Shown here: positions 55,653 to 63,940 of the stretch, one piece after another
Layout of the letters: every line of letters begins with the position of its first letter
Numbering within the stretch: the first letter of the stretch is position 1
Assembly (NCBI GenBank): GCA_041228345.1
Contig: CP166131.1
Coordinates: 2,528,804 to 2,592,803 of the forward strand
DNA: 64,000 nucleotides
Direction: 5' to 3'
Source: Alphaproteobacteria bacterium LSUCC0396
GTDB lineage: Bacteria; Pseudomonadota; Alphaproteobacteria; Puniceispirillales; Puniceispirillaceae
Translations under genes and position numbers: made by a program
Notes under the pieces: model-generated
Database searches by the model: none
What the model saw: the letters and a program-made list of their open reading frames with translations, nothing else
Told to the model about the DNA's origin: nothing

Positions 55653-56603
55653 CTAGTTGTTGGCGCGGTATGCGGTGTCTAACGGCAGCGTGTCGAGAGC
55701 ATCCCAATAGGGTACTGGCTGATATAGCTTGCGAAGATACGCCAGAAAAGCGTCAATTTTCGGGATTGAGTGACGACTCGGAATGGTGACAGCATGGATT
55801 GGATGATCTTCCATTACCAGCTGGTCAAGCACCGTAGTGAGCGTCTCACTGCGCAGATAATCGGCCGTCATGTAATTTGGCAGCATAGCAATGCCCCCAT
55901 CATTTAACACCGCACGAATGATCGCATCACCGTTGTCGGCCATGATGTTGCCGCGCACTTTGATCGTGCTTGGGCTGCCTTTTTGATCTTTGAAATGCCA
56001 GTAATTGCTGTTGCTGGTGGCGGTTTGTGTGATCAGTTGATGCGCCGTTAAATCACTGGGCTTTGCTGGAATACCATTCGAGGCAAGATAGCGCGGGGTG
56101 GCGACAAGGCGACGTGAATTGGGCGCAAGCTCGGTATAGACAAGATGGTCATGGTCGCCATGCGGGTTAATGCGGATCGATAAATCCAAGCCTGAACCGA
56201 TCATGTCATCGGGAATGTCGCGGCCCCTCAATTCAACCGATAAATGTGGGTATTTTTTCAAAAAAGCGGGCAGGTGAGGTGCGACATGACGATGCGCAAA
56301 TCCGGGTGGCGCCTCGACCCGCAAATGCCCCTGAACGGCACCACTGGCACTGCGTGCCTCGGCATCTGCCTTGTCAATATCAGCCAGAATCTGCCGGCAA
56401 TTTTCTAGATAGGAACTGCCAACGTCAGTTAGGGCGATATGGCGCGTGGTTCGGGTAAAAAGCTGGGCGCCAAGCCGGTTTTCCAAGGCTGCAATATGTT
56501 TTGAAACAGCTGATGGCGATAGCCCAAGCTGGCGTGCGGCACCGTTTAGCGCGTTGGCTTCGGCGACGGCAAGAAATATGCGCATTGATGCCAGCTGATC
56601 CAT
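55653..56603 (-). CDS. LysR family transcriptional regulator
   Basis: LTTR, 316 aa. N-terminal winged helix-turn-helix (about 1-60: MRIFLAVAEANALNGAARQL, SPSAVSKHIAALENRLGAQL, FTRTTRHIALTD) and a substrate-binding domain (about 90-290). It resembles the group related to CrgA/DmlR. The target is unknown; it is convergent with gatB and faces away from the tRNA-Ser gene. It may act on a distant promoter or on its own. Confidence 0.88.
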   Translation of the reverse strand: MDQLASMRIFLAVAEANALNGAARQLGLSPSAVSKHIAALENRLGAQLFTRTTRHIALTDVGSSYLENCRQILADIDKADAEARSASGAVQGHLRVEAPPGFAHRHVAPHLPAFLKKYPHLSVELRGRDIPDDMIGSGLDLSIRINPHGDHDHLVYTELAPNSRRLVATPRYLASNGIPAKPSDLTAHQLITQTATSNSNYWHFKDQKGSPSTIKVRGNIMADNGDAIIRAVLNDGGIAMLPNYMTADYLRSETLTTVLDQLVMEDHPIHAVTIPSRHSIPKIDAFLAYLRKLYQPVPYWDALDTLPLDTAYRANN

Positions 56604-56822
56604 GACAAATTATCCATAACAGAGGTTTGATGTTGCGTATTTTTCAACGCGGATTTTAGGTTGGCGCATTTCGACCCTTTTTGGCAATGTCAAAACCGGC
56701 AAAAAGTTGATTTTGGTGTTTGACAGTAACGGAAATCAAAGCTAGAGAAAGGGCAGCATACGCCGTGTATTGTGAACATGAGCATTGGCCAGAATTTTGC
56801 TAGCCATGCTTGTGACCCCGGC

Positions 56823-56914
56823 GGGGGGGTGGCCGAGTGGCTGAAGGCGGCGGTTTGCTAAATCGTTAAAGGAAGAAATTCCTTTCGGGGGTTCGAATCC
56901 CTTCCCCTCCGCCA
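56823..56914 (+). tRNA. tRNA-Ser(GCU)
   Basis: 92 bases including the encoded CCA (56912-56914). Acceptor stem: seven G (56823-56829) against CCCCTCC (56904-56910) with one G-U pair. Discriminator G, as expected for serine. D-arm GGCCGAGTGGCTGAAGGC, anticodon GCT at 56857-56859, a long variable arm (AAAGGAAGAAATTCCTTT) and T-arm GGGGGTTCGAATCCCTT. It reads AGC/AGU codons. It also forms the left border of the putative island. Confidence 0.95.
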
Positions 56915-56972
56915 TTTCCTCCAATATTTTCAATATATTGCTTCGCTTCAAAAAAGATCTTGAGGCGCTTTT

Positions 56973-56994
56973 CCTGTTACACACCTCTTACACA
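56973..56994 (-). repeat. Inverted tandem pair of the 11-bp island motif
   Basis: On the minus strand this reads TGTGTAAGAGG then TGTGTAACAGG, two head-to-tail 11-mers that match the TGTGTGACAGG/C units at 57191 and 58939 at 9 or 10 of 11 positions. It lies 58 bases beyond the tRNA-Ser 3' end. Paired 10-11 bp direct repeats near a tRNA end are typical of arm-type binding sites of tyrosine integrases. Confidence 0.6.
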
Positions 56995-57050
56995 GCTAAA
57001 TTATGTGCTTATAGATCATTGAAATTAAATATGAAAAGTTAAAGCAGTTT

Positions 57051-57096
57051 TATCATAATCCGCGTGTCGGGGGTTCGAGTCCCTCCGCCGCTACCA
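57051..57096 (+). pseudogene. 3' half of a tRNA-Met gene, fragment
   Basis: From 57054 the sequence reads CAT (anticodon), AA, TCCGC (3' anticodon stem), GTGTC (variable loop), a T-arm GGGGG-TTCGAGT-CCCTC, acceptor CGCCGCT, discriminator A and CCA. This matches the 3' half of an alphaproteobacterial elongator tRNA-Met. The 5' half is absent: the upstream bases are A+T-rich and cannot pair. It looks like an attachment-site remnant or a truncated tRNA, not a functional gene. Confidence 0.75.
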
Positions 57097-57177
57097 TTCT
57101 TTTTCAAGTAAAACTGCCGGTTTTCTAGGTGACACACCATGTTTCAACATGAGTGTAGAATCTTATGAAAATGCCCG

Positions 57178-57213
57178 TTTCGTCAACGCCTGTGTGACAG
57201 GTGTGTGACAGCG
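57178..57213 (+). repeat. 36-bp direct repeat, left copy
   Basis: Matches 58926-58961 at 33 of 36 positions, in the same orientation. It ends with the tandem 11-mers TGTGTGACAGG (57191-57201) and TGTGTGACAGC (57202-57212). The two copies bracket the deacylase gene at a distance of 1748 bases. Confidence 0.85.
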
Positions 57214-57296
57214 GTAATGCGAGCTGATGGGCTGATAAGCCAATACTGTAGATATTAAGACAGGGTGTTAGCGGTGCATACTCTGACCCTGTTTCA

Positions 57297-58790
57297 CTAG
57301 TGATCGCGCCGCAAAATAATGCCATGGCCTGAACCGGCAAGTGCTTCATTTTTCCAAGCGGGTTTCCCGTTAACAAGTACTAGGCTAATGCCGGCAGATG
57401 GCATTTCTGGCGATTTGTAGTCAGCACGGTCTGCAATTGTTGCGGGATCAAAAAGTACTAGGTCTGCCGCCATACCGGTTGCGATCCTGCCACGATTAGC
57501 AAGCCCTAGCGTTTTCGCGCTTTGGCCAGTCATCTTGGCAATTGCTGTTTGCAGCGCAAATAAGCTGCGATCACGGGCGTAATGCCCGATTACGCGCGGA
57601 AAAGTGCCCCATAAACGTGGATGTGGCCTCATATCATTTGGTAGCCCGTCAGAGCCTATGAGTGCTGGTGGATAGGCCATGATACGCTCTAGGTCTGCAT
57701 CATCCATTTGATGATAGATCCCGCCCCCAGGCTGGAGCTTTTCAAGGGCCGAAATGTTGTCGACCCCCCATTCGGTGGCAATATCATCTAGGTCGCGGCC
57801 AGCCATTTCTGGATGAGGGGTAGACCAGGAAACAGTAACCTTGCGGCTGTCCATGGCAAAGGATTGTAGCAGCACCGTGGAACTGGCGGTATAGGGGTAA
57901 ACATCTAGGTCAAGCCGCAACTCATCGCGTGCTTTAGAAATCATTGCCAAAGTAGTGCGGGAAAGCCCAAATGCCGCCTCACCACAACATTTGTGATGAG
58001 AAATCAGCGTTCTCACTCCAGAACGCCGCGCAATATCGATTGTCTCAGCAACCGCTGCAACAACACCACTTCTTTCGTCGCGCATGTGAGTTGTCCAAAG
58101 ACCGTCGACATCAGCCACAACCTCGGCCAGTGCCAAAACCTCATCCGTGGAGGCCGCCTTCGCCGGCGGATAGGCAAGACCGGTCGAAAACCCATTCATG
58201 CCAGCTGCCAGCGCGGTTGAAAGATCTTTTTGCATAGCGGCCAGTTGGCTGCTACTGGCTGGAAGCTGGAGATCATCCATTGCACGCGCACGCAATACTG
58301 TGTGACCAACAAGCGGTAGAACGTTTACCGTGGGTGCGGAGGCAGCGAGTGCCTCCATATAATCATTGGCATTAGTAAAACGGAACGAGCTGTTGTCACC
58401 AAGCAAATCAAGTGGAGGGATCAGGGTACTGTGTCTTGCAAGAGGTGAGGGCGAGGCGCTGATTCCGCAATTGCCAACAACAACAGTGGTAACCCCCTGA
58501 CTTAGCTTCGCCTTCATTCGCTTTGAATCAAACACCGCCATATCATCATGGGTGTGGATATCTATGAAACCCGGGGCAAGGGCAAACCCGCTGCCATCGA
58601 TTTCCTGTTTTGCTCTAATGGGCTGAGTATCAGCTCGACTTTCAGCAGTGCTGAGTGAAATGATGCGCCCATCGGCAATTGCGCAACTTCCTCGCCACGG
58701 AGCATCACCACTGCCATCGAAAATTTCCACATCACGGATCAGCAGATCAGCAACGGCAGCCTTTTTTTGTTTTTTTCCATCAGCTGGCAT
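57297..58790 (-). CDS. N-acyl-D-amino-acid deacylase family amidohydrolase
   Basis: Zinc amidohydrolase of the D-aminoacylase family, 497 aa. It probably hydrolyses N-acyl-D-amino acids or a related amide; the substrate is not shown. Motifs in order: APGFIDIHTHDDMAVF (metal His-x-His), VVVGNCGISASP (metal Cys), GFSTGLAYPPAKAAS, THMRDERSGV, RTLISHHKCCG (metal His), IGSDGLPND (catalytic Asp) and HPRLWGTFPRVIGHY. No signal peptide, so cytoplasmic. It stands alone within the island between two 36-bp direct repeats, transcribed opposite to the downstream operon. Confidence 0.88.
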   Translation of the reverse strand: MPADGKKQKKAAVADLLIRDVEIFDGSGDAPWRGSCAIADGRIISLSTAESRADTQPIRAKQEIDGSGFALAPGFIDIHTHDDMAVFDSKRMKAKLSQGVTTVVVGNCGISASPSPLARHSTLIPPLDLLGDNSSFRFTNANDYMEALAASAPTVNVLPLVGHTVLRARAMDDLQLPASSSQLAAMQKDLSTALAAGMNGFSTGLAYPPAKAASTDEVLALAEVVADVDGLWTTHMRDERSGVVAAVAETIDIARRSGVRTLISHHKCCGEAAFGLSRTTLAMISKARDELRLDLDVYPYTASSTVLLQSFAMDSRKVTVSWSTPHPEMAGRDLDDIATEWGVDNISALEKLQPGGGIYHQMDDADLERIMAYPPALIGSDGLPNDMRPHPRLWGTFPRVIGHYARDRSLFALQTAIAKMTGQSAKTLGLANRGRIATGMAADLVLFDPATIADRADYKSPEMPSAGISLVLVNGKPAWKNEALAGSGHGIILRRDH

Positions 58791-59404
58791 ATCTCACTCT
58801 CTTTTTACTGGTTTCAGCACGGTTTGAGTTCTTCTTAGGTTGCCAGTTTTATTTGGGTAAAAAAATAAGGTTTTGGCTGTCAAAATATGCCTCAAGATTA
58901 GTCTAGGGTTCCATAATGATTCATCTTTCGTCAATCTCTGTGTGACAGGTGTGTGACAGCGCTTGTTGTATGCGATAATATGCGAGTGTTACCTCATTGC
59001 CACAGCGAAACATAATTCGGTGAGGGAAACTGTTCACAAGGCTTGAAATAACATTGTTGTGGTATTGAATCAAAGGCGGTCTCGGGCTTTGTCTGGCTCC
59101 CGAGGTAGCAGCTGCTGACAGGCCTCTTTATTGATAGAGTTTTCAAGAAAACATTTTAGGTAAAATCTGCCCTTCAACTGGCACGGGCCCCTGAAATATT
59201 TAGCCAACAATATGTCCCATTTCATACCTTGCTTCATATATTTCAAGGTCTTGACCGTGTCAGACTGCTTCGGCATTGTCAGCAGGGATAAAAATACACC
59301 AGATTTCTGGTCAAAAGTCCTTTGTTCCAAGGTAGGTCTTTTTATTATGGCCGAGGACCTTGCTGCTGGAGTATTTATCCAATTATTGCAAAGGTAGGAA
59401 TTGC
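58791..59404. other. Gene-free 0.6-kb spacer inside the island
   Basis: Divergent spacer between the deacylase and the hydratase operon. It holds the second 36-bp repeat (58926-58961) and a 6-bp stem CTCGGG/CCCGAG with a 12-base loop (59081-59104). It should contain promoters for both sides. An open frame of 116 codons on the minus strand (59070-59420) shows no recognisable motif and overlaps the next gene, so I do not call it. Confidence 0.55.
58926..58961 (+). repeat. 36-bp direct repeat, right copy
   Basis: Right-hand partner of 57178-57213, with three mismatches at the ninth to twelfth positions or so. It contains TGTGTGACAGG (58939-58949) followed directly by TGTGTGACAGC (58950-58960). 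The pair could recombine and excise the deacylase gene as a 1.75-kb circle, or they may be shared regulator or integrase sites. Confidence 0.85.
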
Positions 59405-60217
59405 ATGGAATTTGATACAATCAAGATCGACCGTATGGATACGGTTTATTTGCTGACGCTTGATCGGCCTGAGCGACTTAACGCGATGAGCCAAAAAATG
59501 CTGTCAGAAATCGCTGTTGCCTGTGACATGTTTGAGAAGGACCCCTCCTGCAGAGTTGTTGTTGCGACCGGCTCTGGTAAGGCGTTTACCTCTGGCTTTG
59601 ACTTACAGGATCAGGCGCAAAAAACGCCTAAAGGGATTGATGAGTGGCGGCCAATCCTCCAGCGCGACTTTGATAACGTCATGCGCTTCTGGAACCTAAA
59701 AAAACCCACTATCGCAGCTGTAAACGGTCCGGCTCTCGCGGGTGGGTGTGAACTCGCAATGGCCTGTGATATTACGATAGCTGGAACTTCAGCAACATTT
59801 GGTGAGCCGGAAGTTAAGTTTGGGGCTGGCATTGTCGTAATGCTGCTGCCTTGGATTGTTGGCCCAAAAAAAGCAAAAGAAATTGCTTTTCTTGGGAAAG
59901 ATCAGTTGGGCGCGGAGGAGGCCTGTGACCTTGGCATCGTCAATCAAGTTGTTCCTGACGATGAAGTATTAGCAACAGCGCTGAAAATGGCACGTGCAAT
60001 AGCAGTTGTAGACCCCATGGTAATACGACGAACAAAACAACAAATTAACGAAAGTATGGAAATTGCTGGTATGGCAAGGGCGTTAAAACATTCATTAGAA
60101 ATTGACCTAGAGCTGGAAGGGGAAGGCAGTGTTGACAAACAAGTTTTTCTCGAGGAGCTCCGCAAAGGGGGGCTGCGTGGAGCATTAACGTGGCGCGACA
60201 AGAGGTTTGGCGTTTGA
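59405..60217 (+). CDS. Enoyl-CoA hydratase/isomerase family protein
   Basis: Crotonase-fold enzyme, 270 aa, acting on an acyl-CoA. Motifs: TLDRPERLNAMS, GSGKAFTSGFDL (oxyanion-hole region), AAVNGPALAGGCELAMACDI with the first catalytic Glu and GEPEVKFGAG with the second, so hydratase activity is possible. The pathway is unknown. AGGTAGGA before ATG 59405 decides the start. First gene of a three-gene operon with an acyl-CoA ligase and an MFS transporter, which suggests uptake, activation and oxidation of an organic acid. Confidence 0.88.
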   Translation: MEFDTIKIDRMDTVYLLTLDRPERLNAMSQKMLSEIAVACDMFEKDPSCRVVVATGSGKAFTSGFDLQDQAQKTPKGIDEWRPILQRDFDNVMRFWNLKKPTIAAVNGPALAGGCELAMACDITIAGTSATFGEPEVKFGAGIVVMLLPWIVGPKKAKEIAFLGKDQLGAEEACDLGIVNQVVPDDEVLATALKMARAIAVVDPMVIRRTKQQINESMEIAGMARALKHSLEIDLELEGEGSVDKQVFLEELRKGGLRGALTWRDKRFGV

Positions 60218-61626
60218 GCAGAGATCTGTCGAAAGTAACTGATTTTCACTCAGCGCTAATGGCAGCGACTGCTGGTGGTGTATGGGATGACTTAGGTTGG
60301 CTGAGTATGGCCGATATTCAGCAGATGGCCAGCGTTCTGCATAAGGCTCTCCGACAATCTGGATTATCCCCCAGCGAACCGGTGCTTATTTCAATTGGAG
60401 GCCGCGCCGAAGACATTGCTAAGATCTTGGCAGTTATTGGGGCAGGAGGGGTTGCTGTCCCGTTTCACCACAAATCCCATAACAATACGCGCGTCTATCT
60501 TGAGTCTTCAACGCGCGCGAGATTCGTTTTGTCGACGCCCAATCTTAAAAAACGCAGCCCGCCTGAACTAAAAAAGATTTCAGAGGTGATGCCACCAAAG
60601 CGTCTGTTGCTGGACGGTGCTGCTATGATCACATATACGTCGGGGTCCACCGGCAAGCCCAAGGGAGTTGTACTATCGAGAGACAGGATTTCAGCCAAAT
60701 TTCACACAATCCTTGAGTCTATCGATATGGAAACGGAACCCTTTTTTGTGGTGCCTTTGCAGCTCCAGTTCAGCTTTGGTCAGTGGGCTACTTTTTTGCC
60801 ATTAATGAGAGAGGGGGTAGTTCACATCACAGAGCAGTTCTCGGCTAACTGGGCAAGCCAAATCATTCGTGACAAGCCAGTAACACACTTTGCAGCTGTC
60901 CCGACGATGCTGCGGCTAATGTTGGAAGGTGAGCGCGTTGAAAGACACATGCACATATTAACCGGGGGAGAAGCAGTGAACTCCAAATTAAGCAGTGCTC
61001 TTTTTAAACGTTGGCCAAATGCCTCCATACATGGAATATACGGCTTAACCGAAACCGGAACCTGTGACATTTTTCGTCGTGATAAAATAGACCTTCCTTC
61101 TAATGACAGTCTTGGTTATCCGGCAAGACATATTCAGGTTAAGACAGACCCTTTAACCTCCGAACTACTTATCAACACCCCTTTTGCAATGCTTGGTTAC
61201 CTAGATATGCCGGAGTTAACCGACGAAACAATTTGCAGCGGTTGGATCAGAACTGGCGATATTGCTGAAATCAACGAAGATGGTGGTGTGAGTCTCCGTG
61301 GCCGAATAAAGGACCTAATAAATAGAGGTGGCAATAAGGTTGCGCCGAATGAAGTTGAGGCTGTTTTTGCAGATCACCCTGATATCAAAGCTGTTTTAGT
61401 AACAGGCGTTCCCGACCCAAAGTTTGGTGAGTCCATTCATATGTTAGTAGTACCCAAAAATGCGAAGGCTCCGACCAAACAAGCTTTAATTGATTGGGCT
61501 AAAGATCGAACTGAACGGTTTAAGTTGCCGGATGTTGTGCATTATGGGGAGGAGCTGCCGCTTGGGCCAACTGGAAAAGCAGATAGGACTGCGCTACGTC
61601 ATGGCATTCTTGGCCAAAGTGCTTGA
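60190..61626 (+). CDS. AMP-dependent acyl-CoA synthetase/ligase
   Basis: ANL-superfamily ligase, 478 aa, predicted to activate a carboxylic acid to its CoA thioester. Motifs: A3 loop ITYTSGSTGKPKGVVLS, A5 GIYGLTETGTCD, A7 GWIRTGDIAE, A8 RGRIKDLINRGGNKVAPNEVE and the A10 lysine in LGPTGKADRTAL. The substrate pocket was not assigned. Starts: GTG 60190 (TGGAG 7 bases away) or TTG 60214, which overlaps the hydratase stop as TTGA; either way the gene overlaps its upstream neighbour. A+T-richer than the core genes. Confidence 0.88.
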   Translation: MARQEVWRLSRDLSKVTDFHSALMAATAGGVWDDLGWLSMADIQQMASVLHKALRQSGLSPSEPVLISIGGRAEDIAKILAVIGAGGVAVPFHHKSHNNTRVYLESSTRARFVLSTPNLKKRSPPELKKISEVMPPKRLLLDGAAMITYTSGSTGKPKGVVLSRDRISAKFHTILESIDMETEPFFVVPLQLQFSFGQWATFLPLMREGVVHITEQFSANWASQIIRDKPVTHFAAVPTMLRLMLEGERVERHMHILTGGEAVNSKLSSALFKRWPNASIHGIYGLTETGTCDIFRRDKIDLPSNDSLGYPARHIQVKTDPLTSELLINTPFAMLGYLDMPELTDETICSGWIRTGDIAEINEDGGVSLRGRIKDLINRGGNKVAPNEVEAVFADHPDIKAVLVTGVPDPKFGESIHMLVVPKNAKAPTKQALIDWAKDRTERFKLPDVVHYGEELPLGPTGKADRTALRHGILGQSA

Positions 61627-62813
61627 TGAGTAGACGCTACTTAGATCATGGCAGTGAGCGAAGTATTGGACTTTTGTTATTAGCCGAAGTTGGCGCAATG
61701 TCTTTATGGTTCGTGTCCAATGCGATTTTGCCTGAATTGGCGATAGAGGCTGAAATTGGCGCTTGGACTGAGGGATTGCTCTCAACCGCGGTTCAGGTTG
61801 GTTTCGTGATTGGGGCTTTAATGTTAGCTTACCATGGCACCGCAGACCGCTATGATCCTAGAAAAGTTTTTGCTGTTGGGTCAATCATCGCTGCCCTTAG
61901 CAACTTGCTATTGGTCCTAACAATACCTGGAAGCTCAGTTCAAATATTACTAAGGGGTATAACAGGATTCTGCCTTGCTGGAGTATATCCCGTAGGTATG
62001 AAAATTGCCGTCGGATGGACGGTGAAGCGTCGAGGTATTGTGGTTGGAATGCTTGTTGGAGCACTCACGCTTGGTTCAGCTGCTCCGCACGGCTTAGTTT
62101 TAATTGGTGGTGCAGACTGGCGTTTAACAGTCTTTTTGGCTAGCCTCCTCGCGTTTGTTGCCGCAGGGTTGATAATGTTTGCGCGGCTTGGCCCATACCA
62201 TGCAACTGCAGCACGTTTTGATCCGTCTGTACTTTGGTTGGCTTGGCGATTGCCAAAGGTCCGATTGGCGTATGCAGGATATTTTTGTCACATGTGGGAG
62301 CTTTATGCGTTCTGGGCTTGGATTGCAGCTGCGCTGACGGCATCTCTTACCTTGTCAGGCGTTGATGACCCTATAAAAGTAGCGCGAATAACAACATTTA
62401 TCTCAATAAGTTTTGGCGGACTATTGTGCGTTTTTGCTGGAGTTTTGGCCGATAAGATTGGCAAAGCGGTAGTTGCTGGTGGAGCGATGGCAATAAGCGG
62501 GGGGCTTGCAATTGCAACGGCGATTAGTTTTGGTGGCCCACCAACTTTAACCATCTTATTTGTCTTTTTGTGGGGGGTATTCGTAATTCCTGATAGCGCA
62601 CAATTTTCAGCTCTCGTTGCCGATAATGCACCACCAGACCGTGCCGGTAGTCTGCTCACATTTCAGACAGCAATCGGTTTTTTACTGGCGGCTATTGTCG
62701 TGCAGACAATTCCAATAATGGCGCAAAGTATGGGCTGGCCAGTTACACTGGCTTTTTTGGGGGTAGGTCCAATTTTGGGCACTGAAATGATGAGGCGTTT
62801 GGTAAAATATTAG
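61626..62813 (+). CDS. MFS transporter
   Basis: Major facilitator superfamily permease, 395 aa, about 11-12 membrane helices with a central cytoplasmic loop. The N-terminal half has LMLAYHGTADRYDPRKVFAVG, the typical loop 2-3 signature (D-R-x-D-x-R-K), and the C-terminal repeat has GVLADKIGKAVVAGG. It is probably the uptake system for the acid activated by the upstream ligase. ATG 61626 shares a base with the ligase stop (TGATG). Confidence 0.88.
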   Translation: MSRRYLDHGSERSIGLLLLAEVGAMSLWFVSNAILPELAIEAEIGAWTEGLLSTAVQVGFVIGALMLAYHGTADRYDPRKVFAVGSIIAALSNLLLVLTIPGSSVQILLRGITGFCLAGVYPVGMKIAVGWTVKRRGIVVGMLVGALTLGSAAPHGLVLIGGADWRLTVFLASLLAFVAAGLIMFARLGPYHATAARFDPSVLWLAWRLPKVRLAYAGYFCHMWELYAFWAWIAAALTASLTLSGVDDPIKVARITTFISISFGGLLCVFAGVLADKIGKAVVAGGAMAISGGLAIATAISFGGPPTLTILFVFLWGVFVIPDSAQFSALVADNAPPDRAGSLLTFQTAIGFLLAAIVVQTIPIMAQSMGWPVTLAFLGVGPILGTEMMRRLVKY

Positions 62814-62940
62814 CACCCGTGATGCTGTTTGTTAGCTTATGAACACCAAGGTGCCTTGGCTGTGTCAACGCTTGCAAATAGGCTTTTGTGGATAGAGTGT
62901 CGGACGAAATGTGGGACAAAAATTCAGCTGTTTTAATTCA

Positions 62941-62994
62941 TAAATCGTTTTCAATAGCTTACAAAAACTTTTGGAAGACTTCCCCTTCCGCCAT
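62941..62994 (+). repeat. Decayed tRNA-Ser 3'-half copy, putative att site
   Basis: TAAATCGTT at 62941-62949 matches the tRNA-Ser anticodon-loop end (56859-56867). CTTCCCCTTCCGCCAT at 62979-62994 matches the acceptor end and CCA (56901-56915) with one inserted T. The blocks span 54 bases here and 57 in the tRNA, in the same orientation; the middle is diverged. It would be the right attachment site of an element inserted at the tRNA 3' half. Confidence 0.5.
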
Positions 62995-63029
62995 ACTCCT
63001 CTAATCTTTGATCGGATCGTTAGCAAGCC

Positions 63030-63911
63030 TTACAGGTCAAATCGCCATGGTTCAGGGTAGAGACGATATCCTTCTTTTTCACGGGCTAGGTGACTGAAGG
63101 CGGGGAAATGCAAATGCATTCCTGCGACTAGCATTTTCTCACTAGCAGCCATATCAAAAATTCGTTTACGTGTTCGAATGGCAGTCTCAATATCAGAGTC
63201 AAAAGCGATAGCCACTTCAGGGCGTGCCAGCTGGATTTCAGGTACGTGCACCGTGTCGCCCCAAATTAGCAAGCTTTGCCCATTGCTCTCCACAAGATAG
63301 CAGCAATGCCCGGGCGTGTGGCCAAATGCATGAATGGCATGAATACCCGGAAACACCTCGCTTTGGTTGCGAAATAGCCGTGTTTGCTTTTTGTAAGGTG
63401 CAATTTGCTCTCTTGTGGCTTGAAAATATAGGCGTTTGCCGCGTTCGTCAGCCCTTTCCATTTCAGCGTCATTCAACCAGTGTTTTGGCTCGTTCTCGTG
63501 CACCACCAGTTCTGCATTGGGAAAATTCTGAGATTGGCTGACCATATTGAACAAACCGGCTGAATGGTCTGGGTGCATATGTGTTAAAAGAACGGTGTCG
63601 ATCGTTAGCGGGTCAATGTTTGCCGCTTTCATGTTGGCGAGCATCTTGCCTGCAGATGCTTGCATGTAATCGCCAGCCCCGGTTTCGATTAATGCAAAGC
63701 GTGCCCCATTTCGCACAATGAAAGCGTTAATATGAGTGCAACGGTTGGCATTAAAATGTTGCGCAAGCAACGCACGCGCGTCGGCGTAATCAATATTACG
63801 CATGATATCTACGTCACCTGAGAGATAGCCGTCGGATAACGCTGTAATAGTTAAATCACCAACGCGGCGATGATAAACTCCGGCAACTTGAACCGTTGGC
63901 ATTTCAGACAT
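63030..63911 (-). CDS. Metallo-beta-lactamase fold hydrolase
   Basis: MBL-fold metal hydrolase, 293 aa, cytoplasmic. Metal motif THMHPDHSAG, then a distal His in HAFGHTPGHCCYLVES, Asp in LIWGDTVHVPE and a final His in VAGMHLHFPAFSHL. It resembles the quorum-quenching lactonase/N-acyl-hydrolase-like branch, but many MBL proteins share these motifs and the substrate is unknown. AAAAGGAAG 5 bases before ATG 63911 favours that start over 63929. It lies just outside the putative right border of the island. Confidence 0.85.
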   Translation of the reverse strand: MSEMPTVQVAGVYHRRVGDLTITALSDGYLSGDVDIMRNIDYADARALLAQHFNANRCTHINAFIVRNGARFALIETGAGDYMQASAGKMLANMKAANIDPLTIDTVLLTHMHPDHSAGLFNMVSQSQNFPNAELVVHENEPKHWLNDAEMERADERGKRLYFQATREQIAPYKKQTRLFRNQSEVFPGIHAIHAFGHTPGHCCYLVESNGQSLLIWGDTVHVPEIQLARPEVAIAFDSDIETAIRTRKRIFDMAASEKMLVAGMHLHFPAFSHLAREKEGYRLYPEPWRFDL

Positions 63912-63940
63912 TGTTCTTCCTTTTACCAATTTTCCTATGT

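Larger units (their letters stand above)
56915..57296. other. Gene-free left end of the island
   Basis: About 380 bases between tRNA-Ser and the deacylase gene stop. It holds an inverted pair of 11-bp motifs (56973-56994), a tRNA-Met 3' fragment (57051-57096) and a direct pair of the same motif (57191-57212). No convincing coding frame is seen. An open frame antisense to the tRNA is a typical artefact of tRNA-Ser genes. Confidence 0.7.
56915..62994 (+). mobile_element. Putative genomic island at tRNA-Ser(GCU)
   Basis: Inferred from four things. An intact tRNA-Ser lies at the left edge. At the right, 62941-62994 shares TAAATCGTT and CTTCCCC(T)TCCGCCAT with the tRNA 3' half in the same order and orientation. 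Internal integrase-site-like repeats and a tRNA-Met fragment are present. The cargo (deacylase, hydratase, ligase, transporter) is unrelated to the neighbouring housekeeping genes. Single 60-base lines counted by hand gave 40-47% G+C in the ligase and transporter genes against 52% in gatA. No integrase is present, so it is probably immobile. Confidence 0.55.

Noticed and set aside
56742..56984. 80-aa frame antisense to tRNA-Ser
   Set aside because: Reading tRNA-Ser backwards always gives such a peptide (GKGFEPP-like); it is a known annotation artefact.
59070..59420. 116-aa frame on the minus strand in the island spacer
   Set aside because: No motif, no clear ribosome site, and it overlaps the hydratase start. 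Kept as non-coding, though not excluded.
62846..62859. CCAAGG-TG-CCTTGG after the MFS gene considered as a terminator
   Set aside because: Two-base loop and no T run; could be a protein-binding palindrome but nothing supports that.
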